Assembly: GCA_947626895.1 (NCBI GenBank)
Contig: CANQTY010000007.1
Coordinates: 1-41,529 of the forward strand
Source: an uncultured Bacilli bacterium
Lineage (GTDB): Bacteria; Bacillota_I; Bacilli_A; RFN20; CAG-449
Direction of reading: 5' to 3'
DNA: 41,529 bases
In this document: positions 1 to 7,381 of the stretch, piece after piece
Layout: each line of letters begins with the position of its first letter
How positions within the stretch are numbered: the stretch's first letter is position 1
The notes under the pieces: generated by a model
What the model was told of the DNA's origin: nothing
What the model saw: only the letters and a program-made list of their open reading frames with translations
Databases searched by the model: none
Translations under genes and position numbers: made by a program

Positions 1-22
1 TATTTTGTTTAGCTAATTTTTT

Positions 23-51
23 TTGACAACTCCAAAAGGTTTGTATATACT
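23..51 (+). promoter_or_regulatory. Sigma-A type promoter for a small RNA
   Basis: A perfect -35 TTGACA (23-28) and a -10 TATACT (46-51) are separated by 17 bp. Predicted transcription starts near 57-58, exactly where a structured non-coding segment begins. No open reading frame starts between this promoter and the terminator at about 136-165. Confidence 0.75.
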
Positions 52-56
52 AAAAT

Positions 57-165
57 GGAAGGGCGAAAGCGTCCTTCAAAGTAGTTCGCTCCCGACCATG
101 CGAATCATAAATAGGTCGCGAAAAAGTTATTTTGCCTCTTGCTTTACATAGCAAGGGGTTTTATT
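57..165 (+). ncRNA. Candidate structured small RNA with pseudoknot
   Basis: About 110 nt between a consensus promoter and an intrinsic terminator. Visible structure: a hairpin 58-64/69-77 capped by a GAAA tetraloop; a second hairpin 85-89/100-104 (TTCGC/GCGAA) whose loop holds CGACC (93-97), complementary to GGTCG at 114-118, giving an H-type pseudoknot; then the terminator stem. I do not recognise the family. It does not show the SRP RNA core or a riboswitch consensus I can place. The next gene starts some 260 bases downstream, so it is more likely a free-standing RNA than a leader, though a terminating riboswitch is possible. Confidence 0.5.
135..165 (+). terminator. Intrinsic terminator of the small RNA
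   Basis: A stem of CCTCTTGCT against AGCAAGGGG (about 135-156, with a G-U pair) closes a loop of six and is followed by a T-rich stretch, TTTTATTTT (159-167). Confidence 0.75.
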
Positions 166-208
166 TTGAAAAATAAAAAGTATATGAATGTTTAAAGGTT
201 ATATAAAA

Positions 209-360
209 ATCATAATTTGCAAACGTGATATGAAAAAATTCCTATTTATAGGTCTTTTCAACAAATCTTCTTTTGAAATGTAATGCTTTTTTCAGTGAGT
301 TTTGCACATTTTGTAACTATAAAAAAACTATTTTTTCATATCACTTTCGTAGATTATGAT
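209..360. repeat. Imperfect 31-bp inverted repeat, 90-bp spacer
   Basis: The left arm (209-239) and right arm (330-360) are near-perfect reverse complements. They share ATCATAAT at the outer ends and GTGATATGAAAAAAT at the inner ends. A 21-bp direct repeat lies inside (261-281) and again just outside (379-399), both of the form ACAAATnTTCTTTTGAAnTGT. There is no reading frame in it. Together with the small RNA this accounts for most of the 427 bases before the first gene. It could be a large transcribed hairpin or a relic of a short mobile repeat. Confidence 0.6.
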
Positions 361-427
361 ATTTTTAAAAATTTTTTTACAAATTTTCTTTTGAATTGTC
401 TATTTATATATATGAAAGGAATTGGTT

Positions 428-1273
428 ATGAAAATTAGTTTATCCCTTGTTTTATTATTCACCTCATCTTTTGAAGGTAGTTATGTTGAAATTCATGGTC
501 CAAGTACCATTGAGCTTCCCTATTATCAAAATAACGGAGAAAAAGAACTTCTGAATCTTTTTGATATCGAAGGAAAAGTTTTACGTTATTCTTTTAGCCC
601 TCATCCTTTGTTTGCTAAGGTTGGAAAACAAAATTTAACCTTAAGAGTAGAAAATGGAAGTTATTATGATATCAAAAACTTTACTTTAAAGATTTTTGAT
701 GACATTCCTCCCTTTATTGATGGTCCATCATCTTTTACTTTTAGTAAGAATCATCTTCCTTCAAGTGAAACGCTTCTTTCCTATTATCATGCATATGATG
801 AAATCGATCACGAAGTGAACGTATCAATTCGTGAAAGTGATTATTCTTTTGATGTCGGAAAAGGAAGTTACTTTATTTCTTTATACGCTACGGATAAAGC
901 GAAAAATATTGGAGAAAAAGTCATCAATATTGAAGTTGTTGAACAGATAAAATCCATCTATTTTAATCAAAACCAAGAATTAAATTTGGCTTTGAATCAA
1001 GCTTATTCAGCTTATCAAATCGTGGCTTTATTAATCAAAAATCATCTTCTTGAACCTCTTGAAATTCAGCAAGCAACTTTTGAAAATCAAGATGCTTTAG
1101 TTCGCTTTAATCGCTTAGGAAGATTTCCTTTAAGTATGCACGTAAAGATAAATGATGAAGATCATCTTCTTTCCTTTTATGTTCTTATCAAAGATCAAAA
1201 AGAAAATGGTTCTTCATTATTTTCTAGAATCATCCAGAAAATACTTTCCTGGATAGAAAGGATTTTAAAATGA
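428..1273 (+). CDS. Exported protein with Ig-like domain, unknown role
   Basis: I do not recognise a named family. The ATG at 428 is preferred over an upstream TTG because GAAAGGA (414-420) sits seven bases before it. The product is about 281 aa with a short hydrophobic N-terminus (residues 1-18) that looks like a signal peptide and no lipobox Cys. Residues about 90-170 start with a DDIPPF segment, end with an ATDKAKN turn and alternate beta-strands, like the Ig-fold DUF5011/HYR-type domains of Gram-positive surface proteins. There is no LPxTG anchor; the C-terminus is a basic amphipathic helix. Its stop overlaps the start of the next gene (ATGA), so the two are translationally coupled and probably work together at the cell surface. 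Confidence 0.6.
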   Translation: MKISLSLVLLFTSSFEGSYVEIHGPSTIELPYYQNNGEKELLNLFDIEGKVLRYSFSPHPLFAKVGKQNLTLRVENGSYYDIKNFTLKIFDDIPPFIDGPSSFTFSKNHLPSSETLLSYYHAYDEIDHEVNVSIRESDYSFDVGKGSYFISLYATDKAKNIGEKVINIEVVEQIKSIYFNQNQELNLALNQAYSAYQIVALLIKNHLLEPLEIQQATFENQDALVRFNRLGRFPLSMHVKINDEDHLLSFYVLIKDQKENGSSLFSRIIQKILSWIERILK

Positions 1274-1983
1274 AAAAGTTATTTTTTATTATTCTTACCT
1301 TTGTTTTTGCTCTTGCTTTTAAAGGAATATTATTTATGTCCTTTAATACAAAGCAAAATCTTTCCTCATTTCATTATGAAATAGAAGAATTACCTACATT
1401 TAGTAAATCTTCTTATTCCATTAAGCAAGGAGAAACTATTTTTCTTAGCTTACAAAGCAAAGCAAAAAATGCTAGATATGAAGCATCAATCAAAGAAATT
1501 CAAATTGTAAAGATTAGTGAAACTGGTTGCTATATCTCTTGCAATGGTTTCTTTGAAAGTGGCTTTGTTCGAGTCTTTCTTGAAGACTATGAAGATGTCC
1601 AAGATAAGACTTATCTTACATATAAAAACGAGATTTTAGAGTTTCAAAATGTTCGTTTTCATCCTCTTTATCAAGATGAAGAGATTAAAATCGAAGAAAA
1701 CGTATATGGGATATATTCAAGTAAATATGAATTATCTTTTTATATTCTTTGGCAATTTTCTACTTTACCAATGGAAAGTGAAAGTATCAATGCCTTACAT
1801 GCAGAACTAAATTCCTTTTTTAAGTCTTCCTTTTACTGGACGTATCATAAGGATCGGTTTTATGAATATCAAGTGGATATTGATGTTGATAATTTCTTTC
1901 TTGATGCCTCTTTTGCGCATCTAAAACTTCAAATTGATCAGGGAGTATTAGAGTTAAACTTTCAAAAGGTCAGCTTAACTTAA
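1270..1983 (+). CDS. Membrane-anchored or secreted protein, unknown
   Basis: A 237-aa protein I cannot assign. Residues 3-24 are strongly hydrophobic after a Lys-Lys start and could be an uncleaved signal anchor or signal peptide; the rest is polar and beta-rich with no membrane segment. It contains two close cysteines (near residue 90, GCYISCN) but no metal motif. It overlaps the preceding exported-protein gene by four bases, so it is co-translated with it. Likely an extracytoplasmic partner of that protein; any more specific function would be a guess. Confidence 0.55.
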   Translation: MKKLFFIILTFVFALAFKGILFMSFNTKQNLSSFHYEIEELPTFSKSSYSIKQGETIFLSLQSKAKNARYEASIKEIQIVKISETGCYISCNGFFESGFVRVFLEDYEDVQDKTYLTYKNEILEFQNVRFHPLYQDEEIKIEENVYGIYSSKYELSFYILWQFSTLPMESESINALHAELNSFFKSSFYWTYHKDRFYEYQVDIDVDNFFLDASFAHLKLQIDQGVLELNFQKVSLT

Positions 1984-2038
1984 ATTTTTACTAGAAAGGA
2001 TACTTTAAAGTAATAAGTGATTGACAACAAAGAGTTAG

Positions 2039-2168
2039 GTTGTAAACCGTCCTAGTTTGAAAGTAATGTTTGAGAGTAATGTTAAAATAAGGGTTCTTAT
2101 AGAAATCAATTGATTTGGGATGTTAATAAAGCTAACCGAAAAGGTGAGTTAAAAGACATCCCATTTTT
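2039..2168 (+). ncRNA. Candidate orphan tracrRNA (type II CRISPR)
   Basis: The segment follows the tracrRNA plan. It opens with GTTGTAAACC (2039-2048), the complement of a repeat ending in ACAAC. An anti-repeat-like stretch follows and ends in TTAAAAT (2082-2088). Next come a nexus-like hairpin ATAAG-GGTT-CTTAT (2087-2100), a GAAATCAA stretch leading into the palindrome 2103-2116, and a terminal stem GGGATGT/ACATCCC (2117-2123/2156-2162) followed by ATTTTT. A 13-bp unit, TTTGAAAGTAATG, is tandemly repeated with one change (2056-2068, 2069-2081), which would bulge the duplex. No cas genes or repeat array are in the window. I cannot place its promoter with confidence. The similarity is from memory of S. 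thermophilus and S. pyogenes tracrRNAs, not an alignment. Confidence 0.4.
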
Positions 2169-2525
2169 GATGCTATAACGATTATGTGATTCATCTAAAG
2201 GGTATAACTCGAGTTTTGTATTTGTTGTGCTAAGGCCAAAAATAATTTTTAGATATGAAATAATCGATAGAGTATTTGTTATTGAATATTTATTAGAATG
2301 AATGGCTAAAAAAAGAATAATTAAAATCAAGTTACAAATTATTAATAGTAAGATTTTTATCAAGTAAAAGCTTTCACTTCTAACTATAAATTTGAATTCA
2401 ATTAATTTTTCTGGTTGTTTTCTGGCTGTTTTCTGGTCGTAACTAAATATGATAAGAGGAGTTTCATGCTTAAAAAGAAACAATTCAATAATATAAAGAA
2501 GAAAAGTATTATCTAAAAAAGACAT
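2106..2525 (-). CDS. Doubtful small membrane protein
   Basis: A 139-aa frame with one strong hydrophobic segment (about residues 53-75). 140 open codons are unlikely by chance at this base composition, which argues that it is or was coding. Against it: no Shine-Dalgarno site precedes the ATG, it uses ATA codons more freely than its neighbours, and its last 20 codons lie inside the terminator-like hairpin of the opposite strand. I recognise no family. It may be a decayed or horizontally acquired gene. Confidence 0.3.
   Translation of the reverse strand: MSFLDNTFLLYIIELFLFKHETPLIIFSYDQKTARKQPEKLIEFKFIVRSESFYLIKILLLIICNLILIILFLAIHSNKYSITNTLSIISYLKIIFGLSTTNTKLELYPLDESHNRYSIKNGMSFNSPFRLALLTSQIN
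2117..2168 (+). terminator. Terminator-like hairpin of the intergenic RNA
   Basis: The outer stem GGGATGT (2117-2123) pairs with ACATCCC (2156-2162), with an inner CTAACC/GGTGAG stem-loop around GAAAA, and is followed by ATTTTT (2163-2168). Orientation supports transcription from left to right. Confidence 0.55.
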
Positions 2526-2617
2526 AAAAATTCAAATTAAAAAGATTTTTGCTAAATAAAGTATTTCTCTAGTAATATTTAGTATAATTTCCAATGTAGA
2601 CATATGAAGGAGTCAAT

Positions 2618-3331
2618 ATGGGTATTATTCATAAAATTGTTAAAAAAATAACACAACCAATTGAAAATAATATACGCGGTAAAAGGGGAGAAAGAAAGGT
2701 AGATTCTGCTTTAAATCCTTTAATTTTTGGAAGAGTAAATCATCGTCAAATTAATAACTTAATTCTTTTAGATGAAAGAGGAAAAAGTCATCAAATAGAC
2801 CATGTGGAAATAAGAGAAAACGGCATTTTTTGTATTGAAACAAAAAACTATAAAGGCTATCTTTTTGGAGATGAATTTCAAGATCAATGGACGCAATCAT
2901 TATATAATGGAGAAAAGCATTCTTTAGTTAATCCTATTAAACAAAATAAATCCCATATTTATCACCTAAATAGAATCTTAGGAAATAAATATAAGATTCA
3001 TTCAGTGATTGTTTTAGTACAAAATAATGCTGAAAGAATGAATATTCCTTATGTAATAAATCTTAATCAATTAAAAGACTACTTAAAAAACTTTAATGAT
3101 GGAACTCATTTAACAAATGATGAAATGGATGAAATAGAAGAAACTTTATTAAGCAATGCCACGAAAATGAGTAATAGAGAACATGTTAAAAATATTAAAC
3201 AAACTCAAAAAGAATTAAAAAAGGGTATTTGTCCTCGTTGCGGAGGAAAATTAGTAGAACGAGATGGAGAACATGGTAAATTTATAGGATGTTCTAATTA
3301 TCCTAAGTGTAAATTTACAATAAAGAATTAG
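2618..3331 (+). CDS. NERD-domain nuclease-like protein with zinc ribbon
   Basis: A 237-aa protein with a NERD (nuclease-related) domain at about residues 20-140. Conserved stretches are GKRGE near the start, QIDHVEI with the catalytic-type Asp, and the FCIETKNYKG strand giving the E-x-K of the restriction-endonuclease fold. The C-terminus is a topoisomerase-type zinc finger (about residues 204-237) with CPRCGGKLVERDG, GCSNYPKC and a short tail, usually a single-stranded DNA-binding module. It is probably a DNA-processing or defence-associated nuclease. A good GAAGGAG site precedes the ATG and a TATAAT (2583-2588) may be its -10. It stands alone, with no operon partners. Confidence 0.8.
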   Translation: MGIIHKIVKKITQPIENNIRGKRGERKVDSALNPLIFGRVNHRQINNLILLDERGKSHQIDHVEIRENGIFCIETKNYKGYLFGDEFQDQWTQSLYNGEKHSLVNPIKQNKSHIYHLNRILGNKYKIHSVIVLVQNNAERMNIPYVINLNQLKDYLKNFNDGTHLTNDEMDEIEETLLSNATKMSNREHVKNIKQTQKELKKGICPRCGGKLVERDGEHGKFIGCSNYPKCKFTIKN

Positions 3332-3501
3332 TAAAGACTTAGTATTATAAAACTAAATATAAAAAAGTATGGTATATATTTTCTTATCCATGTTTTTTTG
3401 ACTTATCTTGAAAAATTTATTTTCATTTCCTTTATCGGCAAAAATAGTAAAAATTCAAAGTTCTACTAGATTATTTTAAAGTGAAATATTAATTAAAATA
3501 G

Positions 3502-3531
3502 AAAAAAAGAGATGCTTTTTTTCACACCTCT
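3502..3531 (-). terminator. Terminator of the MBL lipoprotein gene
   Basis: Read on the minus strand, AGAGGTG (3531-3525) pairs with CATCTCT (3514-3508) around an A-rich loop and is followed by seven T residues (3508-3502 on the plus strand are A). It lies directly after the stop of the lipoprotein gene. The rest of 3332-3540 shows no gene. Confidence 0.7.
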
Positions 3532-3540
3532 TTATTTCCT

Positions 3541-4959
3541 TTATTTATATAAGCTATCTACATTTGGCCAAGTTCGCATTTGAGAAGTCACACCATCTAA
3601 TGTAACTTTGGTATTAAACCATTCAGTATCTTTAAGTTTAGTATCATTGTTAGATCCATGTACCTCAAATGTTGTCGGTGTAGATGTAACGGTAATATCA
3701 CCATTCATTGATTTTCTAGTATAGCCAGATGAACTAAGAGAACCACCATCAGTTTTCCATCCTGTAGTTTGACTGGTAACATAGATTCTTTCAGTATATG
3801 GTGCCACGCGATTAATAAAATCTTGTGATGGAAATTGATTGTCTTTTGTTGGCGAATATTCACTTGTACCAGCACAACAACAAACGCATACAACTTCTGG
3901 TTTGACTTTAGAAAGAAGAACTTCATTTGATGAAGTATAAGATCCATGATGACCACCTTTAAAAACACGAACATGGGGCAAATCTGGATTTCTTTTTACT
4001 AAAGATTCTTCTCCTTCTTTTTCTAAATCACCAGTGAATAAAAAGTGATTATCTCCTTGAGAAATTAAACAACATACTGAGTGATTATTTTCCCCACTAG
4101 CTTTTTTATAGTAATAATCTTGATCTAAGATATTTAGTGTAATGCCTTTAGCAAGAGTATAAGTAGAAGTAGCTCCATTTGTTTTTTCCATACATTCTCT
4201 TGCTGTGTAATGAACAGCACCTTGCTCTACTTCCTTAGCTCGTTTGGCTTCATAATCTTTAGAGACTTGGGAAGTGGTGTTTTTACACGCATAATCGATA
4301 ATAGTGCCCGTTTCATATAAATCAAAAATGCCTTGATTGTCATCATCACCTACAAAACCAGCGATATGATCTTCATGAGCATGAGTAGCAATCACATATT
4401 CTAATTTCCCATCTTTGCAATATTTTTTAATATATGCATCAAGTGTTGGTGCACTATATCTTTTAGATCCTGCATCAATTAAAATATCGGTATCACCAGC
4501 TTTAATGTAGACACTATCTCCAGCATTAGCGTTTCCTAATTCTAAGAAGTGGATGTATAAATCATCATAATCCGCGGTTGCAGATGAAGTTGTAACTGAT
4601 GAAGTTAATGATTCGGATGTAGAAGTTTGACTAGAATTTCCTGCTGGATTACTAGATGTGGCAGCACTACTAGAAACTTGACTAGAAGAATCTTGAGTAG
4701 AACTACTAGAGGTTTTACTAGAAGTAGATTCTTTATTTTCTGAACTATTATTTTCATTAGACGATGAGCTATTTATTTCCTCTTCACTTGTGCTAATACT
4801 TGTAGAATCTATATTAGGTTCACTAGTAGATTCATCTGTAGTTTTCATAGAACTATCTTCAGAATGAGGTGAAGAAAAACTAAATCTATCTAGATTAAAC
4901 CCTTCACAAGAAACAAGGGTTAATCCAAGGATTAAAGATAAAAATACACGTCTTTTCAT
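3541..4959 (-). CDS. ComEC-like metallo-beta-lactamase lipoprotein
   Basis: A 472-aa exported lipoprotein. The N-terminus has a signal peptide ending in the lipobox LVSC (Cys at about residue 18). Residues about 28-125 form a Ser/Thr/Glu/Asn-rich low-complexity tether. The remainder is a metallo-beta-lactamase fold of the ComEC/Rec2 C-terminal type, with the metal motif HAHEDH, a downstream GDLEKEGE strand and the GGHHGSYTSS motif. Such domains hydrolyse phosphodiester or related bonds outside the membrane. No ComEC membrane channel is attached, so this is a stand-alone surface hydrolase; DNA or nucleotide breakdown is plausible but not shown. A GGAGG site and a TATAAT -10 precede it on the minus strand, and it diverges from the endonuclease IV gene. 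Confidence 0.8.
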   Translation of the reverse strand: MKRRVFLSLILGLTLVSCEGFNLDRFSFSSPHSEDSSMKTTDESTSEPNIDSTSISTSEEEINSSSSNENNSSENKESTSSKTSSSSTQDSSSQVSSSAATSSNPAGNSSQTSTSESLTSSVTTSSATADYDDLYIHFLELGNANAGDSVYIKAGDTDILIDAGSKRYSAPTLDAYIKKYCKDGKLEYVIATHAHEDHIAGFVGDDDNQGIFDLYETGTIIDYACKNTTSQVSKDYEAKRAKEVEQGAVHYTARECMEKTNGATSTYTLAKGITLNILDQDYYYKKASGENNHSVCCLISQGDNHFLFTGDLEKEGEESLVKRNPDLPHVRVFKGGHHGSYTSSNEVLLSKVKPEVVCVCCCAGTSEYSPTKDNQFPSQDFINRVAPYTERIYVTSQTTGWKTDGGSLSSSGYTRKSMNGDITVTSTPTTFEVHGSNNDTKLKDTEWFNTKVTLDGVTSQMRTWPNVDSLYK

Positions 4960-4982
4960 ATTTCATCCTCCACGTGGTTAAT

Positions 4983-5012
4983 ATTATAGCGAATTTAAAA
5001 AATATTTGTTAA
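4983..5012 (-). promoter_or_regulatory. Promoter of the MBL lipoprotein gene
   Basis: On the minus strand, TTAACA (5012-5007) and a perfect TATAAT (4988-4983) are 18 bp apart, about 24 bp before the start codon. It lies in the 93-bp divergent gap shared with nfo. Confidence 0.5.
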
Positions 5013-5052
5013 AATATTTTGTAGAAATTATGTATTTTTGTGAGGTTATTTT

Positions 5053-5883
5053 ATGAAAAGATTAGTTATTGGATGTCATTTATCTTCATCAAAAGGATAC
5101 CTAAATATGGGTCAAGAAGCATTAAGTATTGACGGAAATACTTTTCAATTCTTTACAAGAAATCCCCAAGGGGGAAGTAAAGCTAAACCATTAGATTTAG
5201 AAGATATAAATAAATACAATCAATTTGCTAAAGAACATGAATTTGGATATATTATCGCTCATGCACCATATACGATGAATCTTGCAGGGGAAGAAAACAT
5301 TAGAGCATTTGGTAAACAAATGATGAAAGATGATTTATATCGTTTACAATACGTATATCAAGCTTATTATAATTTCCATCCAGGAAGTCATAAAGGACTT
5401 GGTGAAGAAATTGGAATTCAAAATATCATCGAATCTTTAAATGAAATAATCACGTCTAATGAAGGTGTTATGGTCTTATTAGAAACTATGGCAGGCAAGG
5501 GAAATGAAATTGGAAGAACCTTTAAAGAAATAAGAAAAATCATAGATGGGGTTAACTTTCCTTCAAGATTTGGGGTTACCATAGACACCTGTCATATCCA
5601 TGATGGGGGTTATGATTTAACTCATTTAGATGATGTATTAAGTGAATTTAATAATGTGGTAGGAATTGAACGCTTAAAAGCTATCCACTTAAATGATTCA
5701 TTGAATGAAAGAGAAGCGCATAAAGATCGTCATGCACGAATTGGCGAAGGAAAAATCGGTTATGATGTTTTATATCAAGTAACTAGACATCCCTTATTAA
5801 AAGATTTACCTTTTATTTTAGAAACCCCAAACGATTTAGAAGGATACGCAAGAGAAATACAAATGATGCGAAAAGAGAAATAA
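5053..5883 (+). CDS. nfo: Endonuclease IV (AP endonuclease)
   Basis: A 276-aa protein matching the usual length of Nfo. It cleaves DNA 5' of abasic sites in base excision repair, using three zinc ions in a TIM barrel. Visible family landmarks: GCHLSSSKGY at the N-terminus, AHAPYTMNLA, LLETMAGKGNE, the zinc-ligand stretch TIDTCHIHDGGYDL, IHLNDS, and RHARIGEGKIG near the C-terminus. GTGAGGT precedes the ATG. One base separates its stop from the rsmE start, so it begins a translationally coupled run to mtaB. Confidence 0.95.
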   Translation: MKRLVIGCHLSSSKGYLNMGQEALSIDGNTFQFFTRNPQGGSKAKPLDLEDINKYNQFAKEHEFGYIIAHAPYTMNLAGEENIRAFGKQMMKDDLYRLQYVYQAYYNFHPGSHKGLGEEIGIQNIIESLNEIITSNEGVMVLLETMAGKGNEIGRTFKEIRKIIDGVNFPSRFGVTIDTCHIHDGGYDLTHLDDVLSEFNNVVGIERLKAIHLNDSLNEREAHKDRHARIGEGKIGYDVLYQVTRHPLLKDLPFILETPNDLEGYAREIQMMRKEK

Positions 5884-5884
5884 A

Positions 5885-6601
5885 ATGCAACGTTATTTTG
5901 TCGAGATGGAAAATCAAACTTTTAAATTATCGAATGAACAAGTTCATCAAATTTTGCATGTCATGCACACGAGGATTAATGAAGAACTTGAATTCATTAA
6001 TAATGACAAAGTTTACAGAGTTTTGCTTAAAACCATCTCTCCTTTATCTTTTGAGTTGTTAGATGAATATATTCCCTGTTCTGAGCTAAAATATGATATT
6101 ACTTTGCTATATTGTTTACCTAAAGGAAGTAAGCTTGAATTTGTGATACAAAAAGCCACCGAACTTGGTGTGAAAAATATCGTTTTAGTAGAATCATCAA
6201 GAACAGTGGTAAAGATGAGTAAAGAAGATGATAAAGTTATCAATAAGCTAAAACGATATCAAAAAATTGCTCAAGAAGCAAGTGAACAATGTGGTAGAGC
6301 CTCTATTCCAACCATTCAATTTTTAAATAAATTTCAAGATATTGATCACTTTGCTTCAGAGGCAAATTATATTGCTTATGAAAATGAAAAAGGATTAAGT
6401 CTTAAGCAAGAACTTATCTTACCAAAAAAATCAATTTCTATTTTGATTGGTGCAGAAGGTGGCTTTTCTTATGAAGAAGTATCTTTAGCAAATCAAAAAG
6501 GCTTTATTTCTGTAAGTTTAGGAAGTAGAATTTTACGTAGTGAAACCGCGGTAATTTATGCTTTAAGCTTAATTTCTAGCTTTCTTGAGGAGGATGAATG
6601 A
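5885..6601 (+). CDS. rsmE: 16S rRNA m3U1498 methyltransferase RsmE
   Basis: A 238-aa SPOUT-class methyltransferase that methylates N3 of U1498 in 16S rRNA. An N-terminal PUA-like part (about residues 1-70) is followed by the knotted SAM domain with KGSKLEFVIQKATELGV, ESSRTVV, EASEQCGRASIP, IGAEGGFSYEE and LGSRILRSETA, all RsmE signatures. It follows nfo by one base and overlaps the next gene by the ATGA junction. In Bacilli rsmE commonly lies beside the mtaB homologue, as here. Confidence 0.95.
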   Translation: MQRYFVEMENQTFKLSNEQVHQILHVMHTRINEELEFINNDKVYRVLLKTISPLSFELLDEYIPCSELKYDITLLYCLPKGSKLEFVIQKATELGVKNIVLVESSRTVVKMSKEDDKVINKLKRYQKIAQEASEQCGRASIPTIQFLNKFQDIDHFASEANYIAYENEKGLSLKQELILPKKSISILIGAEGGFSYEEVSLANQKGFISVSLGSRILRSETAVIYALSLISSFLEEDE

Positions 6602-7380
6602 TGACGATTTTTGATGCATTAAAGAAAAAGAAAAAGATGAATAATTATCAAAAAACAGAAGAATATATCTTTTATCAAGATAATAAGAGATTGATTGAAA
6701 AGGTACGTTCTACTTATCATATCTTTGAAGAACAAGATACAGGTTTCTTTTTAATTGAAAATAATCTTTTAATTAAAGCCTTTATTACTAAAGAAAAAAT
6801 AGAAGAACTCGTCACTATTTTTAACACATTAACTCCTAGTGAAAAAGAAAGTAAAATGGAAGAAATCTTAAGTGAAAGACCATATATAGAAAAAGATAAT
6901 GAAAAGATTTATTTACCTCAATTTCCTTTGGCTTTAAATTATATTTATATACATAGTCCAGAAAAATTATTAACTTATCCATATAATTTGCTCATTAAAT
7001 CCCCAGCAACATCATGTATTGATTTATTTGATGAATACGGCTATGAATTATTTTCTTCTTCATTTTGTAATTTAGATTTTATTGCTAAAGATAAAACCTC
7101 CGCGGCCTTTTATAATCAAAATTTTGAAACAATCTATGTGATCAATGATCAAGGTAGATTAGATATGGCTATTCCTTTATTTGATAAGTATTTAAAAAAT
7201 AAAAATAAAGAAGAATTAGATGAACGATTAAAAAGAGTTATGGAAAAATTCTATAGCAATGAAAGAACTGCTTTTATTAAAGCTCTTTTAGATGAAAAGT
7301 TAATCTCTGAAAAAATGCATAAATATCTTATCAAAAAAGTTTCTAAAAATAGAGCAAAAAGAGCAAAGAAGGAACAATAA
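6598..7380 (+). CDS. Conserved-position hypothetical protein
   Basis: A 260-aa cytoplasmic protein I cannot assign. It is rich in Lys, Glu and aromatic residues, has no membrane segment or signal peptide, and ends in a basic tail of about 15 residues (KNRAKRAKK) that could touch nucleic acid. Two adjacent ATG codons are possible; the second (6601) sits seven bases after GAGGAGG and is the better start. It is sandwiched and translationally coupled between two RNA-modifying enzymes, which hints at an RNA-related role without proving it. Confidence 0.7.
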   Translation: MMTIFDALKKKKKMNNYQKTEEYIFYQDNKRLIEKVRSTYHIFEEQDTGFFLIENNLLIKAFITKEKIEELVTIFNTLTPSEKESKMEEILSERPYIEKDNEKIYLPQFPLALNYIYIHSPEKLLTYPYNLLIKSPATSCIDLFDEYGYELFSSSFCNLDFIAKDKTSAAFYNQNFETIYVINDQGRLDMAIPLFDKYLKNKNKEELDERLKRVMEKFYSNERTAFIKALLDEKLISEKMHKYLIKKVSKNRAKRAKKEQ

Positions 7381-7381
7381 T

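Noticed and set aside
57-165. SRP RNA or a known riboswitch
   Set aside because: The SRP GGUCAG/GGAAG-type core is missing, and I could not fit a fluoride, preQ1 or SAM consensus.
422-427. TTG start two codons before the first exported-protein gene's ATG
   Set aside because: The ATG at 428 fits the GAAAGGA spacing better and gives a normal signal peptide.
3705-3974. 89-codon frame overlapping the MBL lipoprotein gene
   Set aside because: Out-of-frame shadow inside a confident gene.
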